Shown here piece after piece: positions 1 to 8,823 of a DNA stretch of 33,103 nucleotides. The stretch is from an uncultured Caryophanales bacterium (lineage in GTDB: Bacteria; Bacillota_I; Bacilli_A; RF39; UBA660), in the NCBI GenBank assembly GCA_947306705.1, contig CAMZHD010000009.1:1-33103 (forward strand). Direction: 5' to 3'. The first letter of the stretch is position 1. Every line of letters starts with the position of its first letter. Position numbers and translations under genes: made by a program. The notes beneath the pieces were generated by a model. It was not told the DNA's origin and made no database searches. It saw only the letters and a list, made by a program, of their open reading frames with translations.

Positions 1-555
1 AATCCATATAAAATCATTTCTAGTTAAAACCATAATTCCGGAGATAAATCCTAATATAATATACTGAAATAATCTAGGGTTTTCTTCTTCTAGAATTCTA
101 ATGATGATTCCAAAGAAGAATAATATTTCTGGAATTACAATAGTATTATCATATAGTCTTTGGAAACATTCCATGGAGACTGTTATGGGGTTAAATAATA
201 TGACTGTATAGATTAATATTATATAATATTTATTTTTAATCATTTTTTGGAGACTACTGATAAAGTAGGCACTGGAAAGAATATAAAGAATGGAAAAAAA
301 TGAACTATAAGATAAATGAAATGTTTTAGCATAAAACAATATTATCGGGAATACGATTCCTTTTATTAATGTCATTTCATTATATTTCCCTAAGTACATT
401 CCTTTTACTAGATAATGCATATGACTGACCATCAATGCATCATCATATGATAAATTCATAAAATAAAAAGATGGTAAATCAAAACTTATAATAAAACGAA
501 TGAGACTAATACATATTATTGTCAGTAATAACCAATGTTTCTTTATCCATTTCAT
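1..555 (-). CDS. Partial polytopic membrane protein (C-terminus beyond window edge); GT-C glycosyltransferase/EpsG-like hydrophobic protein
   Basis: Manual minus-strand translation from ATG at 555 stays open to position 1: MKWIKKHWLLLTIICISLIRFIISFDLPSFYFMNLSYDDALMVSHMHYLVKGMYLGKYNEMTLIKG...NDFIWI. Multiple hydrophobic segments and an early luminal 'DDAL' acidic motif as in GT-C enzymes. Missing from the ORF track because it runs off the edge. Confidence 0.7.
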   Translation of the reverse strand, partial: MKWIKKHWLLLTIICISLIRFIISFDLPSFYFMNLSYDDALMVSHMHYLVKGMYLGKYNEMTLIKGIVFPIILFYAKTFHLSYSSFFSILYILSSAYFISSLQKMIKNKYYIILIYTVILFNPITVSMECFQRLYDNTIVIPEILFFFGIIIRILEEENPRLFQYIILGFISGIMVLTRNDFIWI

Positions 556-744
556 AAGCGTTCTCCGTTCCAAATCTTATTATAAGAAAAAGAATTTCTC
601 TTGTAAAGGAATATAGAACTATGCATATAATATTCAATTACATAACTAACATCACAAGAACAATAATAATGATTAGGATATAAAGTATATTTGGTGGTTG
701 GTGAATTATTTCATTCAATCTCTTTAAATAATAAAGCCAGTAAA

Positions 745-770
745 AAACCTATGAATTATATCATAGGTTT
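745..770 (-). terminator. Intrinsic terminator for the 488-aa gene, overlapping its stop codon
   Basis: AAACCTATGA-attata-TCATAGGTTT perfect 10-bp stem; U-tract on minus strand (plus strand taaaaaa). Confidence 0.65.
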
Positions 771-2235
771 AATTACAAAAGAATATGTTATCTCGAGTCT
801 GATATATACAGGTGTTCGAAGCACTTGTCAAGATTAAGAATGCTTCTCCCGCATCATAATCAAGACGATCTGGGTCTGCTATTCTTAGAGTAATGTTTTC
901 TCCAGGAATTGTACACTCAAACGTGTATGAATTGATATTTGTACAATTTGAAGGGAAATTTGTGAAGTACTCTGTATAAAGCACACTATAACCTTTTGAT
1001 AAATCTATAGGGTATACTGTGTTGTTTGAATAATATACTAAGTTTGTATCTAGAACTACAAAATTATTGTCATGGGATAAAGTATGTTGCATAAATACTT
1101 TTTTACCATATCTGGAATAGAAAGCAGCTGGATCATATTCATAATTACCATTCAACTGATTCAAGTGACTAGGTGTAAATGAAGAAAAACTATAAGCATA
1201 ATCATATTCTTGACTAGACGTTTCTTCATAGGGATTATTGTCACAAACACAAGAATATGGATTAGATTTACACCGACAATGATATGGGTCAGCGGATTCA
1301 CATGATACCAATACATTATATTCATTTTCGTAGGCCCCATTTCTTGGGTTGTATAAATTAACTGTTGTTTTTCCGGAAAATACAATTGGACAACTAACTA
1401 CTCCATTCACTGTAGTGTCACAAGTTTGTGCTAAAGAGTTCATTATATTATTTATTATTTTATTATAATCGTTCTCTTTTTTTAACCTAAAACAGTTGTC
1501 TCTATATAATATACACATATCTACTATTTTATTATGGGAATTCACTAAGTAACGCATCGATACTGTAGAACTATATGTGTTATTATAATAATCATCCCAA
1601 GAATAATAAACATTACTTAAATTAGAAATATCATCTCCAATATGAACGGGGCTTAAAGGAAAGTGATACGCATAGAGGATATCACCTGGATCTCCCTGTT
1701 CATAGGTAATTATAAAATCAAAACTAAATGTTTGAGAAGAATTTGGTAAATCTTCTGGATTGATATCTGTTCTATACTCTATTCTTACTTTATAAGTTTC
1801 ACTGTCACCATCTGCTAATACATGATTGACTATGACTGGATCTCCATTTTCCATTGTTACTTGATAGTTTAAATAAACTGGCAAAGACGAAATAGGAGTA
1901 TTGTTCATCTTACTTGTAACAGCTGTAATGGTAGCAGGAATGGATCCATCATTTACAGCGTCTATCGTAAATTCATAAAAATCTCCTGGTTGATGAAGTG
2001 TAATTTCATAAGAAACGGATGTTTTTGTAGTTGGATTAATTTGTGGTGTTTCTGCACTCACAGATCCTGTTGTTACTTGAACATTATCCCAATAGATATT
2101 CCAAGTAGCATTATTAATATGAGAATATCCAGTAATATTTAAATCCTGCATTAAAATTGCATAGCCTATTCCTACACATAAAAGAAGTACAATTAATAGA
2201 TCATAAAGATATTTTCTCTTTTTTCTTTTTTTCAT
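769..2235 (-). CDS. SipW-dependent-type (TasA/camelysin-like signal) surface protein with Cys-rich C-terminal half
   Basis: N-terminus KKRKKRKYLYDLLIVLLLCVGIGYAILMQDLNITGYSHINNATWNIYWDNV; G[IV]GYA signal motif; N-terminal beta-rich domain paralogous to the 368-aa protein at 29872-30978; RBS GAGGAATAGGGT before ATG. Confidence 0.75.
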   Translation of the reverse strand: MKKRKKRKYLYDLLIVLLLCVGIGYAILMQDLNITGYSHINNATWNIYWDNVQVTTGSVSAETPQINPTTKTSVSYEITLHQPGDFYEFTIDAVNDGSIPATITAVTSKMNNTPISSLPVYLNYQVTMENGDPVIVNHVLADGDSETYKVRIEYRTDINPEDLPNSSQTFSFDFIITYEQGDPGDILYAYHFPLSPVHIGDDISNLSNVYYSWDDYYNNTYSSTVSMRYLVNSHNKIVDMCILYRDNCFRLKKENDYNKIINNIMNSLAQTCDTTVNGVVSCPIVFSGKTTVNLYNPRNGAYENEYNVLVSCESADPYHCRCKSNPYSCVCDNNPYEETSSQEYDYAYSFSSFTPSHLNQLNGNYEYDPAAFYSRYGKKVFMQHTLSHDNNFVVLDTNLVYYSNNTVYPIDLSKGYSVLYTEYFTNFPSNCTNINSYTFECTIPGENITLRIADPDRLDYDAGEAFLILTSASNTCIYQTRDNIFFCN

Positions 2236-2289
2236 ACCCTATTCCTCTATAGTAATTTTATCATTGTTCCTAAATCATGTAAAGATAAT

Positions 2290-2317
2290 AAAAAAGAATA
2301 CTTTCGTATTCTTTTTT
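2290..2317 (-). terminator. Intrinsic terminator of the 154-aa gene
   Basis: AAAAAAGAATAC-tttc-GTATTCTTTTTT perfect stem with A/T tracts on both sides. Confidence 0.8.
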
Positions 2318-2780
2318 ATCGATATGGATTATTTCCATCATTTGTTAATGTATAAGGTTTTGGATATCCTGCATTTACTTCTCTTAATCTAGCTTCTGGA
2401 ATTTCTCCCGGTTGTAATTGTTGATGGCTTTCTTCCATCATAGCTGCTAATTCCTCAGGAGTTCGCTTTAATCCTGCTCTTACATTTTCTAATTCTCCTT
2501 CTGGAATTTCCCCTGGTTGTAATTGTTGGTTGTCTTTGTCAGTCATTGACAATTCCATTGGACTACGAACGCATCCATGTGATCCATTTTCATATCTCAT
2601 ATCAGAAGGTGTTCTATTCTCAAATTGTTGATCTGGTCCTTGAATTGCTTTTTCTTCTTCTGCGTAAATGTGAAATTTATTTTTAGAAACAGCTAGTGCT
2701 TGTCTTGCTAAAGCTGCCATTTTTTCACCATATTCTATGATTTGAAGAAGTCTTTCCTCATCTATTTCTATTTTTCCCAT
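2316..2780 (-). CDS. Uncharacterised 154-aa protein with internal repeats
   Basis: ORF with AGGAGGATATATATG start region; contains QQLQPGEIPEGELENVRAG and QQLQPGEIPEARLREVNAG. Confidence 0.7.
   Translation of the reverse strand: MGKIEIDEERLLQIIEYGEKMAALARQALAVSKNKFHIYAEEEKAIQGPDQQFENRTPSDMRYENGSHGCVRSPMELSMTDKDNQQLQPGEIPEGELENVRAGLKRTPEELAAMMEESHQQLQPGEIPEARLREVNAGYPKPYTLTNDGNNPYR
2368..2528 (-). repeat. Two in-gene direct repeat copies (2368-2423 and 2473-2528), 105-bp period, encoding QQLQPGEIPE-x-x-L-x-x-V-x-AG
   Basis: Near-identical DNA segments cctgc(a/t)...ggaatttc(t/c)cc(c/t)ggttgtaattgttg, 105 bp (35 aa) apart. Confidence 0.8.
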
Positions 2781-2858
2781 ATATATCCTCCTATTATTTT
2801 AATTGTACCACTCTTTTTCTGTATTTGTATATTAAAGTTGATTGGTTGACACAAAAAA

Positions 2859-2879
2859 AAGAACTTGATATAAGTTCTT
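2859..2879 (-). terminator. Intrinsic terminator downstream of tRNA-Arg
   Basis: AAGAACTT-gatat-AAGTTCTT, with a long U-tract on the minus strand. Confidence 0.7.
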
Positions 2880-2888
2880 ATTTTTAAA

Positions 2889-2965
2889 TGGTGTACCCGA
2901 TGAGAATCGAACTCATGACCTACCGCTTAGGAGGCGATTGCTCTATCCTACTGAGCTACGGATAC
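2889..2965 (-). tRNA. tRNA-Arg (anticodon CCT), CCA encoded
   Basis: Reverse complement GTATCCGTAGCTCAGTAGGATAGAGCAATCGCCTCCTAAGCGGTAGGTCATGAGTTCGAATCTCATCGGGTACACCA; cloverleaf folds with acceptor GTATCCG/CGGGTAC, anticodon loop CTCCTAA, T-loop GTTCGAATC. Confidence 0.96.
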
Positions 2966-2982
2966 AGATAAGAAGTATATTT

Positions 2983-4635
2983 CTATACTTCTTGAACCAC
3001 TGTAATAATCATTGGTTTAGATTCCGTTTCTTGATAGAAGAATTTTCCTAAAACATCTCTTACATCATTTTTTATTTTTGCATAGTCTACTCGTTTCATA
3101 TTTTCTTCAATACTTTGTTCAATGACTTCTTTTGAGATTTTCTTTGTTTCTTCTAATAAATCTTGGGACTCTTTTACATAGATAAATCCACGAGTTAAGA
3201 TTTCTGGCCCTCCTACAATATTCTTTGTTGTTTTATCTAGTGTACAACTGATAATGACAATTCCATTCGATCCTAACATTTCTCTATCTTTTAATACTAA
3301 GTCTCCTACATCTCCTCCATTGTTTCCACTGATTAGGATTTGATCGGTTTCAATGTGTTCAAAAGATTCAATGTTTTCTCCATCATCAAATTCTACTACA
3401 TCTCCATTTAATTTTAATAGTATATTTTCTTTTGGAATTCCTAATTGTTCTGCGATTTCTGCATTTGCATATTGATTTCTATATTCTCCTTTTACTGGGA
3501 AGAAATATTTTGGTTGCATCAAATCAATCATTAACATTAAGTCTTCTTGAGAGGCATGGTGAAGTAAATGCTTTTTACTCGATAAGCTAATGGCATCGGC
3601 TCCTAACATAGCAATCTCATCCATGATAGTCGCAAGACGTTTTTCAATTCCTGCATAAGATGGTTCTGTAATAAAAATGGTGTCTGTTTCTCGTATGGTG
3701 ATATATTTATCAAATCCATGAATAATTCTTTCTAGATTTGCGAATGGTTTTTCTTTTTCATCGGATATTAATACGACTGAATTCTTGTTTTCTAAGTCTG
3801 CAAGAGTTCCAATCTTATCTCGATCAATCTTTAAGTATCCATCATCAATTGCTTTATGAATTAGCTCTTGTAGGGGTTTCCCCATAATAACAATTTTTCT
3901 TTTTGTTTTGGATACTTCATCAAATACTTCTTGAATACGATGGAAGTGTGCAGGGAATATCGTAGCGATGATTCTTTCTTTTGATTTATTTAAAACATCT
4001 CGAATAAATTCTCCTACTCTATTTTGAGGAGAAGTATGTCCTGGTTTATCTGCATAGAAAGATTCACATAATAAGCATAATACTCCTTGTTTTCCAACAT
4101 ACGCTAATTTTCCAATATCCGTTTTATATCCACCCATCATGGTAGAATCAAACGTAAAGTCTCCTGTGTATACGATTGCTCCATCTGGTGTATATAGTAC
4201 ATAACATACTGCATCTGGGATGGAATGTGTTACACTAATTGGAAAAATTGCATTCTTTCCAAAATCTATTTTTACGTGTGGTTTAATTTCTATTAAGTTT
4301 GGTTTTTCTACGATTGTTTTATCAATATCATGGTTCACAATCGCTAACGTTAATTTTGTTCCATAAATAGGAATATTAGGAAGTTTCTCAATAATATCAG
4401 GAGCAGCTCCCATATTTCCTTCATGTCCATGTGTTAAGAATATTCCTTTAATATTCTTTTCATTTTGTATTAAATAATCAAAATTTGGAATAATATAATC
4501 TATTCCTAAATTGATATCATTGTCATACTTTAGACCGGCATCAAATATAAATATGTCTTCATCTACTTTGACTACATACATATTTTTTCCGTTTTCATTT
4601 AAACCGCCTAAAGCAAATATTTTAATTTTACTCAT
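2983..4635 (-). CDS. rnjB: Ribonuclease J, J2-like with degenerate catalytic motifs
   Basis: MSKIKIFALGGLNENGKNMYVVKVDEDIFIFDAGL...LTHGHEGNMGA...VTHSIPDAV...TGDFTFDS...FFPVKGEYRNQ...GGPEILTRGFIYVKES. ATG at 4635 with AAAGGAGATACA RBS preferred over the upstream track start at 4683. Confidence 0.85.
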   Translation of the reverse strand: MSKIKIFALGGLNENGKNMYVVKVDEDIFIFDAGLKYDNDINLGIDYIIPNFDYLIQNEKNIKGIFLTHGHEGNMGAAPDIIEKLPNIPIYGTKLTLAIVNHDIDKTIVEKPNLIEIKPHVKIDFGKNAIFPISVTHSIPDAVCYVLYTPDGAIVYTGDFTFDSTMMGGYKTDIGKLAYVGKQGVLCLLCESFYADKPGHTSPQNRVGEFIRDVLNKSKERIIATIFPAHFHRIQEVFDEVSKTKRKIVIMGKPLQELIHKAIDDGYLKIDRDKIGTLADLENKNSVVLISDEKEKPFANLERIIHGFDKYITIRETDTIFITEPSYAGIEKRLATIMDEIAMLGADAISLSSKKHLLHHASQEDLMLMIDLMQPKYFFPVKGEYRNQYANAEIAEQLGIPKENILLKLNGDVVEFDDGENIESFEHIETDQILISGNNGGDVGDLVLKDREMLGSNGIVIISCTLDKTTKNIVGGPEILTRGFIYVKESQDLLEETKKISKEVIEQSIEENMKRVDYAKIKNDVRDVLGKFFYQETESKPMIITVVQEV

Positions 4636-4700
4636 TGTATCTCCTTTCTTTTCTTTTTCCAAACGAATAAACAGCAATCTCATTATAGCACTTTTTCATA

Positions 4701-4728
4701 AAAAAAGAAAAGAATTCTTTTCTTTTTT
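4701..4728. terminator. 28-bp perfect palindrome; intrinsic terminator for the 498-aa gene
   Basis: AAAAAAGAAAAGAATTCTTTTCTTTTTT, adjacent to the stop of the gene starting at 6223. Confidence 0.7.
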
Positions 4729-6223
4729 AACTAAATGATACAGAGCCATCCTCTTCTACTCTATAGCTTACTTGATTCATGTCTAGTACTAACATTGGTC
4801 TAACTTTTGCAGATTCTGTTCCACCTTCTATGGCTCCTGCTTCTGTTCCAGTAGCAATTTTAACTCCGTTTAGTCCGGTTCCAGCTTTTATCATTCCATA
4901 ACTGATATTTCCATTTGATACATCCGTTACACGAGTCGCAAGGAAATAATCGGTTCCTCCAAAGATTAGATTGTATGTTTCTGTTGGAAGAAGATTTTGT
5001 AAATTCTCAGCTGAAATGGAATAATTGGTTTGATAAGTATTAATGCTATCCTTTCGAGAAATCCTCATATCTGTATAGGCAATTGGAGCCGATATATAAA
5101 CGGATTCATTGTTGATAGCCGTTAGGTCTACATCATTCTCTGAAGAGAAGGTGTCTGATAGATAAACACTTCCTACCCTTTGAACGCTTCCATATGGGTT
5201 AGAAGTTGTATAGTAATCACCTATAATCGATTCTACGTTTTGATAACTCCAAATAGGATTTCCATAAACATCGACATATCCAACGCCTCCATGGGCTTGA
5301 ATAATTTTTTCTTCAATATCACTTAGACGCATACTTCTACCAGTTGCTCCGACTCCTCCTCCATATTGCATTTCGCAAATATCATCTAGAAGGAATACAA
5401 AGTTTGTCCATCCTGTATGTCCTCCAAAGGATACATTCTGAGAGGTTGTTGCCGTTGCGATTAGTGTTACTGTATTATTATCTGGATCTTTTGACCATAC
5501 TTTCCATGACAATGCATTTTGCGTTAGTGTAGTTGCTGAACTACTACCAGAGTATGTTTCCTTTGCAAGTTTATACGTTCTATTGTTGGCTCTAAATCCA
5601 TTTTGATTGGCATTTGGCGACCAAGTAGAGTTTTCTGTATGAGAAGAAGCTGTATAATTTGCTGTTGCATTGATTGGAATATCTGCTAATACTGTTTGAG
5701 GTGGTTCAACCCAATCAATATTAACATATGAATTTACATATGTATTTGTGATAGTTGTTAGACTTGGATCATATTTATAGGTAATATGGAACGTTAAAGT
5801 ATCTCCTGCAGCAAGTAAATCTCCTGGATTTAAATCAGATACACAAATGATTTCTGGATTGTTATAAAACTCTGGAATATATTGTAATCCATTATATAAA
5901 TAATTCATTCCAGAAGTATTCATTACAGATACTTCATACGTAATATAAGAAGCTAAATCATTTGACAAAATAATTCTATGAGAGAACATACTTTGATAAT
6001 ACGTTACTACTCTAGAATTTGCAGTATCTGCTAGATAACTATCAGAGATTGCCATATTAGAAATAAAGATACCGGTTTGCCCTACTGCTGTGGCATCTCC
6101 TGTTATATTAAAAGTTTTCCCACTCATTTGAGCATATCCAACACCTAAAAAGAGAACTGCGAATACAATTAGGCATAAATAGATGTTCTTTGTGATAAAT
6201 TGTAAAAATTGTCTATGCTTCAT
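4727..6223 (-). CDS. Large SipW-dependent-type (G[IV]GYA signal) secreted/surface protein
   Basis: MKHRQFLQFITKNIYLCLIVFAVLFLGVGYAQMSGKTFNITGDATAVGQTGIFISNMAISDSY...; beta-rich, Gly/Ser/Thr-rich body. Confidence 0.75.
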   Translation of the reverse strand: MKHRQFLQFITKNIYLCLIVFAVLFLGVGYAQMSGKTFNITGDATAVGQTGIFISNMAISDSYLADTANSRVVTYYQSMFSHRIILSNDLASYITYEVSVMNTSGMNYLYNGLQYIPEFYNNPEIICVSDLNPGDLLAAGDTLTFHITYKYDPSLTTITNTYVNSYVNIDWVEPPQTVLADIPINATANYTASSHTENSTWSPNANQNGFRANNRTYKLAKETYSGSSSATTLTQNALSWKVWSKDPDNNTVTLIATATTSQNVSFGGHTGWTNFVFLLDDICEMQYGGGVGATGRSMRLSDIEEKIIQAHGGVGYVDVYGNPIWSYQNVESIIGDYYTTSNPYGSVQRVGSVYLSDTFSSENDVDLTAINNESVYISAPIAYTDMRISRKDSINTYQTNYSISAENLQNLLPTETYNLIFGGTDYFLATRVTDVSNGNISYGMIKAGTGLNGVKIATGTEAGAIEGGTESAKVRPMLVLDMNQVSYRVEEDGSVSFS

Positions 6224-6296
6224 AGTTCTCCTCCTAAAAAAGATACGTTTCTTTCTGCAAACTGCTTATAGAATACCGTATCTTTTATTTGCTTAT

Positions 6297-7658
6297 TTAT
6301 TTCTTATTTTTCTTAGCAGTGTCTTTTTTAGTTTTCTTTTCTTTTTTCTTTAATTCTTTTTCTGCTTTACGAATTTCATTGATATCAAAACTACTTGTTT
6401 TTTCTAGTTGATCATATAAGTCTTTTCCACTTTCTTTTACGTTTTGTACAATATTCTTTTCATCAATTTTTGGCATTGAAGTTGTCATTGTAATTTGTTC
6501 TTTAATATACTTATCTGTATATTTCTTATTCTTTAAGAACTCTTTATGTGGAATTTCTGTAATATCATACGTTGGTACTTCATTTCCATCCATTTTTGCT
6601 TTAATATCACATACTCTTAATGCATATGTATATATCAAACTATTGGTTGCTGGAATAATGAAGAATGTTCCATCTTTTTGATCATTCTCAAGCATTAAGA
6701 TTGGTTGTTTCAATGTATCTCTTATCTCTAACATATCATTGAAGGATTCAATCTTTAATACTTGTGAGGTACCAATATCATAAGTACCATTGATTCTTTG
6801 AATATAAGAATCATAATTGTTCATAATACTCTTAATTTCTTTATCATAAATCATTTGAGCAGTCTTTGTTCTTTGACTATAAATGATTAGATAGAATGCA
6901 TAAACAAATGCAATTAATAAGTAGAATAAACTGATTACTAAAATCCATGTAGGATCTTCAGCTTTTGTAATTTCAATACGATTATTTGTATTCCTAATAA
7001 CATTATTGGCAATATCGATAGATACTGTTTTTTCTGTTAATGGAATGGTTAGACTAGATACTTTCTTTTCTGCTAAAGCAGCAGTATTACTCTTGTCTAT
7101 ATCTTGTACATTTACATATAAGTAAACATTTAATACAGCATTTGTATTCGTTAAATCATAAATATCTTTAAATCTACTAGCTATATTATTATATTGTTCA
7201 TAATTGATACTTAATACTTCATCAATATTCATATCCCCTGAACCAACAGCTAGTTGTTTTGTAATTAGATCTTCGCTAAAGTGATAAATATTATTATCAT
7301 TTCTTGAATCTTCTACGTCTGCTTCTACCGTAATACGATAAGAATATTTATAGTTTACATCTTCTGAAAATTTTAATTGATATTTAAAATTAGCAGATAT
7401 AGATTCAATTAGACTGGCTACGAATCCTTTTCCTTCATCATCCGATTTATCTAGGTATTCTTCTTTATAGAATTCATTTTCTTTTAGATATACCTTATAA
7501 TCTATATTACTATTTTCACTATAAGTAATATATTTTGCTTTATCTCTTGTAAGGTAAAAAGTCAAAGCAGCTAATCCAATCATGGAAGACACAATTACCA
7601 TTAAAAGTAAATTTTTAATTTCTGTCTTTCTAATACTATCTTTCTTATCCATTTTCAA
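6297..7658 (-). CDS. DUF5305-like bitopic membrane protein
   Basis: N-terminal TM helix, extracellular domain (YKVYLKENEFY...YKYSYRITVEADV), second TM (ILVISLFYLLIAFVYAFYLIIYS), then YDSYIQRINGTYDI..QVLKIESFNDMLEIRDTLKQPILM pattern typical of DUF5305; Lys-rich tail. Confidence 0.7.
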   Translation of the reverse strand: MKMDKKDSIRKTEIKNLLLMVIVSSMIGLAALTFYLTRDKAKYITYSENSNIDYKVYLKENEFYKEEYLDKSDDEGKGFVASLIESISANFKYQLKFSEDVNYKYSYRITVEADVEDSRNDNNIYHFSEDLITKQLAVGSGDMNIDEVLSINYEQYNNIASRFKDIYDLTNTNAVLNVYLYVNVQDIDKSNTAALAEKKVSSLTIPLTEKTVSIDIANNVIRNTNNRIEITKAEDPTWILVISLFYLLIAFVYAFYLIIYSQRTKTAQMIYDKEIKSIMNNYDSYIQRINGTYDIGTSQVLKIESFNDMLEIRDTLKQPILMLENDQKDGTFFIIPATNSLIYTYALRVCDIKAKMDGNEVPTYDITEIPHKEFLKNKKYTDKYIKEQITMTTSMPKIDEKNIVQNVKESGKDLYDQLEKTSSFDINEIRKAEKELKKKEKKTKKDTAKKNKK

Positions 7659-7665
7659 TCCCTCT

Positions 7666-8793
7666 TTATTTAAACAAATTTCTTAACCATAAGGATGGCC
7701 ATCCAATATAACGAATTTTTAAAATGACTTTTCCCATTAAGGATTCTTCTGTAACATACAAATCATCTGCTACAGCATTGGCATCTCCTTTGGTATAATA
7801 GCGAAATTCGTCATTAATATTTTTTACGGCGGTAACACGGTGTACAACACGAATGTTATCTCGACGGAAGACTATGACATCTCCTTCTTCAATGACTTTT
7901 TCTTTACTATTGAATAAGACTACGTCTCCTCTTTCAATTGTTCCTGTCATTGAATCTGATCCAATTACTAGTATTCCATACGTAAATCTACAAGATACTA
8001 GTCCGATTATAAATACTACGAATAAAACTCCTACTACTAAAGTAATAATTTCTTTTCGTAGTTCTTTTGGTCTTTCTCTGTAATAGTCATGGTTGTAGTA
8101 TTTTTCTAAGTATGAATATATCAACAATGGATATATTAATCTTAGGAATGTTCTAAAGTATACGTATACATCTGGAATGATTGGAAAGATATAACTATAT
8201 AGCATAGTAATTAATTTATATGCTATAACGGGATCTTTTCCATATCTTGCACTAATATAGGTATACAACATATTATTTGCAATTGATGCAAAAGAAATTA
8301 AACCTAATAAAGCCATAAAGCTTTCTAGATTCTTAAAATTATAAGTACTTAAATATAAAGATATATCAACTAATGTACCTACAATGGTAATTAATACCTT
8401 TGATACTGTTGAATCATCTATTAATACCTTCGTACGAATATATTCCATTGATATAATCGTTAAAGATATTGGAATAATATAAGTAAATAGTGATTTTACT
8501 CCAAATCTTACGTTCGCATTAAAAAATCCTGTAGATAGTCCTAATACATAGAATGCTGCTACATAGAATATTCCAAATACGATCATCATCGTTAAGATTT
8601 TTCTTTTACTTGATGGTAAATTTCTGTCTCTTTTTAGCAGTAAAGAGATTAGAAAGGCAGATCCTGTTATTAGGACTGCGGTAAAGATTTTATTACTAGT
8701 AAGATGAACAAGGGTACATAATACTAGGAATAGTAATAATACTAATTCAACAATAACACTTTTCGTGAATATTCTTTTCATGTACCCTTTCAC
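7666..8793 (-). CDS. sipW: SipW-type (ER/archaeal-type) signal peptidase I with N-terminal polytopic membrane domain (ATG at 8781 is an alternative start)
   Basis: C-terminal VIGSDSMTGTIERGDVVLF (catalytic Ser box), VIVFRRDNIRVVHRVTAV (His in place of Lys, ER-type), YYTKGDANAVADD box; preceded by about 6 hydrophobic segments. Confidence 0.85.
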   Translation of the reverse strand: MKGYMKRIFTKSVIVELVLLLFLVLCTLVHLTSNKIFTAVLITGSAFLISLLLKRDRNLPSSKRKILTMMIVFGIFYVAAFYVLGLSTGFFNANVRFGVKSLFTYIIPISLTIISMEYIRTKVLIDDSTVSKVLITIVGTLVDISLYLSTYNFKNLESFMALLGLISFASIANNMLYTYISARYGKDPVIAYKLITMLYSYIFPIIPDVYVYFRTFLRLIYPLLIYSYLEKYYNHDYYRERPKELRKEIITLVVGVLFVVFIIGLVSCRFTYGILVIGSDSMTGTIERGDVVLFNSKEKVIEEGDVIVFRRDNIRVVHRVTAVKNINDEFRYYTKGDANAVADDLYVTEESLMGKVILKIRYIGWPSLWLRNLFK

Positions 8794-8823
8794 CTACTTT
8801 TTATTCTTGAACTTTATTCTTTA

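Noticed and set aside
1161-1385. 74-aa minus-strand ORF overlapping the 488-aa gene
   Set aside because: Out-of-frame within a well-supported longer CDS; no RBS or recognisable motif.
4511-4738. Plus-strand ORF antisense to RNase J
   Set aside because: Reverse-frame translation of a conserved CDS; Ser/Phe-rich low-complexity composition typical of antisense AT-rich ORFs.
7853-8083. Plus-strand ORF antisense to sipW
   Set aside because: Antisense to a conserved gene with no initiation signals.
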